Shown: one piece after another, positions 35,606 through 41,630 of the stretch
How the letters are laid out: each line of letters starts with the position of its first letter
Numbering within the stretch: the stretch's first letter is position 1
Assembly (NCBI GenBank): GCA_029210265.1
Contig: JARGNP010000019.1
Location: 1-41,630, forward strand
Direction: 5' to 3'
Length of the DNA: 41,630 nucleotides
Origin: Legionellaceae bacterium
GTDB lineage: Bacteria > Pseudomonadota > Gammaproteobacteria > Legionellales > Legionellaceae
The notes under the pieces: model-generated
The model's input: the letters and a program-made list of their open reading frames with translations, nothing else
The model's database searches: none
Told to the model about the DNA's origin: nothing
Made by a program: the position numbers and the translations under genes

Positions 35606-36064
35606 TTAATTTCTCCCTGAACTTCCAAAACCACCTTCACCACGATCCGTCTCATCAAATGCTTCGACAAGCTTAAAATCAGCGCGTACAACAGGTATAA
35701 ATACTAATTGTGCTATGCGATCACCGGGCTCAACCGTAAAATGCTCTTGCCCACGATTCCAACACGAAATTTTAAGTTCGCCCTGATAATCAGAATCAAT
35801 AAGACCCACCAAATTACCAAGTACAATGCCATGCTTATGCCCAAGCCCTGAGCGCGGTAAAATAACAGCAGCCAAAGCAGGATCGGCAATATATACCGAC
35901 AATCCAGTCGGTAAAAGAACCGTTTCACCGGCTTTTATTTGCAACGGCTCATCAATACACACACGCAAATCGATCCCAGCAGAACCAGGCGTTGCATAGG
36001 TAGGCATAGGAATACTATCCCCCACACGGGGATCAAGAATTTTAACTTGAATAGGATGGCTCAT
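35606..36064 (-). CDS. dut: Deoxyuridine 5'-triphosphate nucleotidohydrolase
   Basis: The trimeric dUTPase hydrolyses dUTP to dUMP and pyrophosphate, keeping uracil out of DNA. The 152-aa protein has all five motifs: [50 protein letters not shown] and [10 protein letters not shown] at the C-terminus. It overlaps the coaBC end by 23 bases and is followed four bases later by the algC ATG, so the three are one operon. Confidence 0.97.
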   Translation of the reverse strand: MSHPIQVKILDPRVGDSIPMPTYATPGSAGIDLRVCIDEPLQIKAGETVLLPTGLSVYIADPALAAVILPRSGLGHKHGIVLGNLVGLIDSDYQGELKISCWNRGQEHFTVEPGDRIAQLVFIPVVRADFKLVEAFDETDRGEGGFGSSGRN

Positions 36065-37286
36065 CAGTCAACTCAGGAATTAATTTGCCGCTATTTTGCA
36101 AGCTTGCAGCAATAATTGCAACCAATTCCCCGGCCAAGCGTACTTTATGTTTTCTAGATAACTTATGCTCTTTTGTAGGCGTTAATACCGTGACCTCATG
36201 TTGGTCCACATCAAAGCCCAAGCCCTCACCAACCTTATTAGCAACAATGCAATCCAGTTTCTTCTTCACCAACTTATCACGCGCATGTGTGATTAAATGA
36301 TTTGTTTCTGCTGCAAAGCCCATCACAAACCGTGCTTTTTTGCTCACAGCGACATCTGCTAAAATATCGGGATTTTGCTTTAAGTTAAGTACCAACTTAT
36401 CGCTCATTTGTTTTTTGATTTTAATATTAGACGGCGCATCAATGGCATAATCAGATACCGCAGCGGCCCCAATAAAAATACATCCTGGTTTAAGCGCATC
36501 CATCACGGCGTGATGCATTTCGGCTGCTGTTTTAACGCGTTTTAATAACACACCTTCAGGTGGTGTTAAAGCTGAAGGGCCTGTAATTAATATCACCTCG
36601 GCACCTGCAATACGCGCAGCCTCCGCCAGCGCATAGCCCATTTTACCCGAGCTGTGATTACTCAAATAACGCACCGGATCAATTGCTTCTCGTGTTGGGC
36701 CCGCCGTAATCACCACGCGCTGCCCCAACAATAAATTGCTTGTATTCTGCAAACGTAATGCATTGATTATAGATTGCACTTCAAACATCCGTCCTAAGCC
36801 TTCATCACCACAGGCTTGTATACCTTCACCCGGGCCTATGATTAATGCACCACGATCACGTAATTTTTTAATATTTTCTTGCGTTGCCGGGTGGTGCCAC
36901 ATGCTTTGATTCATCGCAGGACAAATCATCAACGGTATTTTAAGCACGAGCGCAAGTGTCGAAAGCAAATCATCCGCTATGCCATGCGCAAGCTTCGCTA
37001 TTGTGTTTGCCGTTGCTGGTGCTATCACACAATAATCAGCCCAACGCGCAAGCTCAATATGCCCCATCGCTTGCTCTGCTGCTGTATCAAATAGCGCTGT
37101 TCGCACCTCTCGGCCGCTCAAGGCTTGCAGTGTCATAGGTGTAACAAACGCCTCTGCTGATGCGGTCATCACCACTTGGACTTCGGCACCTAATTGCGTT
37201 AACTCACGTACAAGCTGTGTAACTTTGTAAGCAGCAATGCCACCACAAATACCCAATAATACCCGTTTGTTTTTAAAATCTTGCAT
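36042..37286 (-). CDS. coaBC: Bifunctional phosphopantothenoylcysteine decarboxylase/synthetase
   Basis: CoaBC joins cysteine to 4'-phosphopantothenate and decarboxylates the product, two steps of CoA synthesis. The 414-aa fusion has the flavin-dependent CoaC part (1-~180) with active-site His76 in [19 protein letters not shown] (123-130) and Cys159 in [10 protein letters not shown]. The CoaB part (~185-414) has [26 protein letters not shown] and the AAVSDY and [21 protein letters not shown] motifs. It overlaps dut by 23 bases. All catalytic residues are visible. Confidence 0.97.
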   Translation of the reverse strand: MQDFKNKRVLLGICGGIAAYKVTQLVRELTQLGAEVQVVMTASAEAFVTPMTLQALSGREVRTALFDTAAEQAMGHIELARWADYCVIAPATANTIAKLAHGIADDLLSTLALVLKIPLMICPAMNQSMWHHPATQENIKKLRDRGALIIGPGEGIQACGDEGLGRMFEVQSIINALRLQNTSNLLLGQRVVITAGPTREAIDPVRYLSNHSSGKMGYALAEAARIAGAEVILITGPSALTPPEGVLLKRVKTAAEMHHAVMDALKPGCIFIGAAAVSDYAIDAPSNIKIKKQMSDKLVLNLKQNPDILADVAVSKKARFVMGFAAETNHLITHARDKLVKKKLDCIVANKVGEGLGFDVDQHEVTVLTPTKEHKLSRKHKVRLAGELVAIIAASLQNSGKLIPELTDEPSYSS

Positions 37287-37304
37287 ATATTTGCCTTACT
37301 TGCT

Positions 37305-38468
37305 TTATTTATCAGCCCAATGCCAGACGGGTTCATCTAAAATGCCCTGGTTAATCACGTAGGTTTCTCCACGTTCTTTTTCTAAGCTCAGCGAATTACA
37401 TATAGGCGATTGCTCAAGCGTCGCAACCAAACGATTTGCATGAGACACCACCCAGATTTGTGTTTTTTTCGCCGCGCAAATAATCAACCGCCCAAGGGCC
37501 GGTAACAAATCAGGATGCAAACTTGTTTCAGGCTCATTTAAAATCATCAATGGCGGTGGCCGCGGTGTCAAAAGAGCAGCGACCCACAACAAATAGCGCA
37601 AAGTGCCATCCGATAATTCTAAGCCGGTTAACGGCCTTAATAACCCCTCTTGATGTAATTCTACCGCAAAATGCCCACTTTCTTGAACAAGAATATTGAG
37701 TCTGGCTCCAGAAAAAGCATCTGATATTGCTTGATCTAATGCTTGCTCATCGCCAATTTCTCGAATCGTTTGTAAAGCAGCCGCTAAATCTCGGCCGTCA
37801 TGATGAAGCACAGGCGTACGTGTGGCGAGCTGTGGAAGCCTCGCTGGAGCGTCCCTATCAGACCTAAAATGATCATAAAATCGCCAGTTTCGAATCTGTT
37901 CTCTTAAGCTAATCACTTCAGGCGCTCTTACCGGATCGGCGATTTGACTAAACATGCTATCAAAAGCACTTGCATACTGCGTCATCACATCCCAAGATCG
38001 ATTAGAACGGACTTTGATAACCGGCCCCTCGCGATGAACAAGCGCACTTGTAGGTCGAAAGATACTGCCGGCCCAAATGCACTCTTGCTTAATTTCAGGA
38101 TCTAAAGCAAACCTTGATGTAGACGGCGGCGGAAACCCTAATGAAATAGCGTAACCAAAATCATCATTTGAAAAACCCAAACGCAAGCGTGAATTTTCCT
38201 GTTTAGGGCCGCCCTGGACTGGCATTTGTCGATGCGAGGCATATTTGGATATTTTTTCTGGACCAGCCCAAAATGTGGATTCCAGACCGCCTTCTTTCGC
38301 CAAAGACTGAATAACCCCACCTTGTGCTGTCTCCGCTAATAATCTTAATGCACGATACACATTCGATTTCCCACTCGCATTTTGTCCTGTCACAACATTC
38401 AGTTGTCCTAACGGGATAATAAGATTACGCAGGGATCTATAATTTCCTATTGCAAGTGTCTTGATCAT
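37305..38468 (-). CDS. RecF/OLD-like AAA family ATPase (AAA_21, COG4637 type)
   Basis: The 387-aa cytoplasmic ATPase resembles the SMC/RecF superfamily. It opens KTLAIGNYRSLRNLIIPLGQLNVVTG and has Walker A GQNASGKS (28-35). The signature-like LELSDGTLRYL lies at 283-293, Walker B is LMILNEPETSLHP (307-319), and the switch His is in VVSHANRL. LNEPE replaces the more usual LDEPE, which I recall as normal for this family. There is no TOPRIM nuclease domain, so it is not a complete OLD protein. The role is unknown. It starts 34 bases after the ABC permease and ends 19 bases before coaBC, on the same strand as both. Confidence 0.82.
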   Translation of the reverse strand: MIKTLAIGNYRSLRNLIIPLGQLNVVTGQNASGKSNVYRALRLLAETAQGGVIQSLAKEGGLESTFWAGPEKISKYASHRQMPVQGGPKQENSRLRLGFSNDDFGYAISLGFPPPSTSRFALDPEIKQECIWAGSIFRPTSALVHREGPVIKVRSNRSWDVMTQYASAFDSMFSQIADPVRAPEVISLREQIRNWRFYDHFRSDRDAPARLPQLATRTPVLHHDGRDLAAALQTIREIGDEQALDQAISDAFSGARLNILVQESGHFAVELHQEGLLRPLTGLELSDGTLRYLLWVAALLTPRPPPLMILNEPETSLHPDLLPALGRLIICAAKKTQIWVVSHANRLVATLEQSPICNSLSLEKERGETYVINQGILDEPVWHWADK

Positions 38469-38487
38469 CTAACCACTTAATTTAGTT

Positions 38488-38511
38488 TAATCTAATCTAA
38501 TCTAATCTAAT
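38488..38511. repeat. Pentanucleotide tandem repeat, TAATC x 4.8
   Basis: Four full TAATC units plus TAAT run across the stop codon of the ABC permease (its end lies at 38502). On the minus strand the unit GATTA encodes Asp then stop. Copy-number change would alter at most the last residues of the permease and the gap to the AAA ATPase. Confidence 0.85.
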
Positions 38512-39635
38512 GTCTGGCGATAGCGCTTCACACCAATCAACATCACGACAAGCATAAAAACTAAGATTGGAATTATTTCACGCCAAACATCTAAAAAACC
38601 ACTGCCTTTAAGTAAGATACCGCGAACAATGATCAAAAAATGCGTTAATGGTAACATATTTCCAATCGCTTGGGCCCATTCAGGCATACCCCGAAATGGA
38701 AACATAAAGCCAGATAGCAAAAGAGATGGAAGAAAGAAAAACATCGCACCTTGAACCGCTTGAAGCTGGTTCGTGGCTACGGTCGAAAACGTTAACCCCA
38801 TCGCGAGATTCGCCGCAATAAATGGCAAACACAGCACAAGTAATAAAACCACGCTGCCTTCCATGGGAACATGAAATAAAAATTTAGCAAACAGTAAAAT
38901 TAAACCAACCTGCATATAGCCTACAAAAATATAAGGCACGATTTTTCCGACCATCACTTCAATGGGTCTAAGTGGCGTGGCAAGTAAATTCTCCATGGTG
39001 CCCCGCTCAGCTTCACGGGTAATAGCCAAAGCTGTAATAATCACCAACGTCATGGTTAAAACCACACCTAATAATCCTGGAACAATATTATAAGCCGTAA
39101 TAGCCAGGGGGTTATAGACCGAATGGACCATAGGAATATACGGTGGTAGCTGGGGTTTCAGTTTAGCTAAAACGCCTTCAAAATCTGGATTTAATACTCG
39201 GTTTGCGAGCTCTTTAAAAACATTAACAGCTCCAGATGTTGCCGATGGATCGCTCGCATCCGCTTGTAAAAGTAACGATGGATGAAGCCCTCGGACTAAA
39301 TCTCTTGAAAACGTAGGGGGGATATTAACAATAAACTGAACTTGGGCTGTTTTTAATAAGTGTTCAGCCTCTTGCTCTGTGACAGCCGGAGCAACAAAAC
39401 GAAAATAACTGGAATGCTCCATAGCTGACAATATTTTTCGGGTATACGTACTGTTATCTGAACCTACTATTGCTGTGGGCAAATGACGTGGGTTCATGTT
39501 GATGGCAAACCCAAATAAAATAAGCTGAATCAGTGGAATACCCACAATCATGCCAAACGTAGCTTTGTCCCGTCGCATTTGTATAAACTCTTTGGCCATC
39601 ACAGCTTTAAGTCGACATCCCCAAAGAAAATTCAT
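38502..39635 (-). CDS. ABC-2 type exporter permease (YhhJ/YbhR-like)
   Basis: The 377-aa permease has one N-terminal membrane helix (FGMIVGIPLIQLILFGFAI, about 27-45). A large periplasmic domain follows (about 50-170), then a bundle of five helices. It contains the ABC-2 signature EAERGTMENLLATPLRPIEVMVGKIVPYIFVG and ends with YRQTLD. The overall layout matches YhhJ/YbhR subunits of drug- or toxin-export systems. Its ATG overlaps the end of the ATPase gene by four bases. Together with the adaptor and ATPase it forms a tripartite exporter whose substrate is unknown. Only one permease gene is present, so it probably works as a homodimer. Confidence 0.9.
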   Translation of the reverse strand: MNFLWGCRLKAVMAKEFIQMRRDKATFGMIVGIPLIQLILFGFAINMNPRHLPTAIVGSDNSTYTRKILSAMEHSSYFRFVAPAVTEQEAEHLLKTAQVQFIVNIPPTFSRDLVRGLHPSLLLQADASDPSATSGAVNVFKELANRVLNPDFEGVLAKLKPQLPPYIPMVHSVYNPLAITAYNIVPGLLGVVLTMTLVIITALAITREAERGTMENLLATPLRPIEVMVGKIVPYIFVGYMQVGLILLFAKFLFHVPMEGSVVLLLVLCLPFIAANLAMGLTFSTVATNQLQAVQGAMFFFLPSLLLSGFMFPFRGMPEWAQAIGNMLPLTHFLIIVRGILLKGSGFLDVWREIIPILVFMLVVMLIGVKRYRQTLD

Positions 39636-40558
39636 CCCAATTCTCCTTGCGTCTGCTCAACCAAACTAATAAAAGCATCTTCAAGTGTAGGTGTAATCCG
39701 TTTCCAGGTTATATCTATTGTTTTTGCAAGCTCATCAAGCCCAGCTTCGATTAATAACTTATCAAGTCCTGAAACATGTATCTGACGACCAAACAAAGCC
39801 GCTTGATCTACACCTTGAATATGCTTTATTTGTTGAAGTATATGCGTGGTTAATTCACCTTGAACTTCCCATGTATTCAATTTTGTAGCATCAATCACAT
39901 CAGCCACGGTCCCCGTGACCATTAAGTCACCGTACGCCAAATAGGCCAAGCGCGTACAACGCTCAGCTTCATCCATGTAATGTGTGGACATCAACGTTGT
40001 GACGCCTTGTTCGCTCAAAGTATGGATGGTGTCCCAAAATTCACGACGAGCTATCGGGTCAATACCCGCCGTTGGCTCATCCAATAACAATAACGCAGGA
40101 TCATGCAACAAGCATGCGGCTAAGGCGACACGCTGCTTCCATCCGCCTGAAAGCTCACCGGTCAGTTGCTTTCTACGCCCACGTAAATTCATTTGCTCCA
40201 TAACACGCATCACCGCATGTTTTTTTTGAGCAACCTCATAGATATCAGCAATAAAATTTAAATTTTCCTCGATGCTTAAGTCCGTGTAAAAGCTATATTT
40301 TTGTGTCATATAACCCACGTGCTGCTTAATATCTCTCGACTGGGTTAAAATATCATAACCCAAGCACGTACCTGTACCCGAATCAGGAACGAGCAAGCCA
40401 CATAACATACGAATCGTGGTGGTTTTTCCGCTACCGTTAGGCCCTAAAAAACCAAAAACTTCACCTCGATTCACGTGTAAATCTAAATCACGAACCGCGA
40501 TATGATCACCAAACGATTTTCGTAAGGCTTTTACCTCAATAATAACATCATTTTTCAT
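39632..40558 (-). CDS. ABC exporter ATP-binding protein
   Basis: The 308-aa protein has one nucleotide-binding domain. Walker A is GPNGSGKT (39-46) and the Q-loop region is GYMTQKYSFYTDLSIEENL. The signature LSGGW at 136-140 deviates in its last position from the usual LSGGQ. Walker B is LLLLDEPTAGIDP, with catalytic Glu161, and the switch is His193. A C-terminal ~90-residue extension (from about 215) is usual for ABC-2 exporter ATPases. It overlaps the adaptor gene by 11 bases and the permease gene by four, so the three are one translationally coupled unit. Confidence 0.94.
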   Translation of the reverse strand: MKNDVIIEVKALRKSFGDHIAVRDLDLHVNRGEVFGFLGPNGSGKTTTIRMLCGLLVPDSGTGTCLGYDILTQSRDIKQHVGYMTQKYSFYTDLSIEENLNFIADIYEVAQKKHAVMRVMEQMNLRGRRKQLTGELSGGWKQRVALAACLLHDPALLLLDEPTAGIDPIARREFWDTIHTLSEQGVTTLMSTHYMDEAERCTRLAYLAYGDLMVTGTVADVIDATKLNTWEVQGELTTHILQQIKHIQGVDQAALFGRQIHVSGLDKLLIEAGLDELAKTIDITWKRITPTLEDAFISLVEQTQGELG

Positions 40559-41510
40559 GTTTAAATCCCGTGATCGTCACGGGCTGCCCTGGTTTGAACA
40601 TGTCTGGTTTCACAGGTTTTACATTAATGCGATAAACCAGCTTTTCATAATTATCTCGACTATAAACCAAGGGTGGTACATATTCAGCTTCCCGAGCAAT
40701 ATAGCTAACTGTAGCTTCATTTTTAGAAGAGCAACCGGCACAGGTAAAATATACCGTTTGGCCCATCTTCATCTTGGGTAAGACAGCTGCTGGCACGAAA
40801 AATTCGATAAAAACATGTTTTGGAAGAAGTAAAGAAAGAACGGGAGTTCCTGCTGCAACCCATTCGCCTTCTCGATAATAAATATCAAAAATACTACCAT
40901 CACCTGTCGCATAGCCTGTTTTTTGAGCGAGTTGCCATTTTGCGATTTTAATTTTTTCTAAAAGAAATTCAACACGTGTTTTTTTCTCTCCGATCTTATC
41001 TTTTCGTCCGCCTAATTTTAAAAGCTCTAACTCAGCCTCACGTTGTATTTTTAATTGCTCCAGCTCAAGCACCCGTTCTCGAGCTTCATCCGCCCGATCT
41101 AAATTACCTGCTCTTTTTTGATAAAGATGTTTATAACGTTCTTGACGTAATTTAGCTAAGCGTAAACGGGCCTCAACCTGAGCTATTTTAGCCCTTCCTG
41201 CTTCAATCTCAGGTTTTCTTCTTGGGTTTTCTTGATCTTGTAGTACATATCGACTTTCTTCTAAAAGCAAACTCTCGGCTTGAAGCTCTAAAGCTTGGGG
41301 GTTTGTATCCAGCTGAAATACAATATCATCTTGATGAACGTCAGCACCTCGACCAAAAGGTAAGCTAATTAACGTTCCTGAAAACGGTGCTGTCAAAAAA
41401 ACATTGTTAGCTTCAACATAACCTTGATATATATTTTCATGACCTCGATCACATGCCGCGAGTGCCATGAGCAGAAAAAAAGGTAGGTATTTTTTTATTT
41501 TTATTCTCAT
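40548..41510 (-). CDS. HlyD-family periplasmic adaptor lipoprotein of the ABC exporter
   Basis: The 320-aa precursor has a lipoprotein signal peptide with LAAC (Cys20). The next residue is Asp, the classical inner-membrane retention signal, which fits an adaptor anchored next to its ABC permease. The mature protein has biotinyl-lipoyl-like halves: YQGYVEANNVFLTAPFSGTL at about 29-48, and GDGSIFDIYYREGEWVAAGTPVLSLL after the hairpin. They flank a charged alpha-helical hairpin (about 75-190), which docks to an outer-membrane TolC-type channel in relatives such as YbhG. It is the first gene of the exporter operon. No outer-membrane factor is in the window. The ribosome-binding site is weak. Confidence 0.9.
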   Translation of the reverse strand: MRIKIKKYLPFFLLMALAACDRGHENIYQGYVEANNVFLTAPFSGTLISLPFGRGADVHQDDIVFQLDTNPQALELQAESLLLEESRYVLQDQENPRRKPEIEAGRAKIAQVEARLRLAKLRQERYKHLYQKRAGNLDRADEARERVLELEQLKIQREAELELLKLGGRKDKIGEKKTRVEFLLEKIKIAKWQLAQKTGYATGDGSIFDIYYREGEWVAAGTPVLSLLLPKHVFIEFFVPAAVLPKMKMGQTVYFTCAGCSSKNEATVSYIAREAEYVPPLVYSRDNYEKLVYRINVKPVKPDMFKPGQPVTITGFKHEK

Positions 41511-41595
41511 ACTGCAGCACTTTATATTATAAATATATGTTTAAGTATATCCTAAATATGAGAAGAGCCAATCAATATAAAAATTTAAGTAAAAA

Positions 41596-41630
41596 AAAGC
41601 CCCTTAGATTATATAAACCTAAGGGGCTTT
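41596..41630 (-). terminator. Intrinsic terminator at the window edge
   Basis: AAAGCCCCTTAG and CTAAGGGGCTTT form a 12-bp stem with an 11-base loop. On the minus strand a T run follows (plus-strand A run at 41591-41598). It should end a minus-strand gene to the right of the window and isolate the exporter operon. The 85 bases between it and the adaptor ATG are AT-rich and probably hold the operon promoter. Confidence 0.8.

Overview
The window is chromosomal DNA of an AT-rich gammaproteobacterium, most likely a member of the Legionellales (Legionella/Coxiella-like). This rests on three things: gammaproteobacterial housekeeping clusters (argS-SPOR protein, rhodanese-secB-gpsA, lolB-tRNA-Gln-prs, coaBC-dut-algC); the order sdhCDAB-sucABCD-pdxH followed by a LetE-like gene, an MFS transporter and fis, which I recall from Legionella; and several effector-like genes of unknown function. 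The placement is inference; no marker gene was compared by search.

Left region (1-8.6 kb), the accessory-looking part. It holds the 3' remnant of an IS1634-type transposase, an ankyrin-like protein gene, hemE, and a large hydrolase-like gene cut in two by a complete IS200/IS605-type element with an intact Y1 transposase. Removing positions 3482-4119 restores one uninterrupted 663-codon frame. Next come folB and, on the opposite strand, a P1B-type ATPase homologue that has lost several catalytic signatures and whose 3' end runs antisense through folB.

Middle region (8.6-19.3 kb), mostly housekeeping. On the minus strand are argS with a coupled SPOR-domain gene, a predicted Cys-His-Asp enzyme of effector type, zipA, a DesA-like fatty acid desaturase and coaD. 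On the plus strand are rhodanese-secB-gpsA, a small membrane protein overlapping a plsC-like acyltransferase, and lolB-tRNA-Gln(TTG)-prs. A bidirectional terminator follows prs.

Right region (19.4-41.5 kb). Every gene is on the minus strand. In order of transcription: a HlyD-type lipoprotein adaptor, ABC ATPase and ABC-2 permease (an efflux system); a RecF/OLD-like ATPase; coaBC, dut and algC; an unknown 212-aa protein; then sdhCDAB-sucABCD-pdxH, which converts 2-oxoglutarate to fumarate and adds a PLP-forming oxidase; then a LetE-like protein, an MFS transporter, a YdgA/DUF945 protein and fis. An extended -10 element in front of sdhC is a candidate promoter for the TCA-cycle operon.

No rRNA, CRISPR array or prophage was seen, and no gap between genes exceeds 300 bases. 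The most interesting items are the IS-split hydrolase, the degenerate P-type ATPase and its overlap with folB, and the putative effector genes lying between housekeeping genes.
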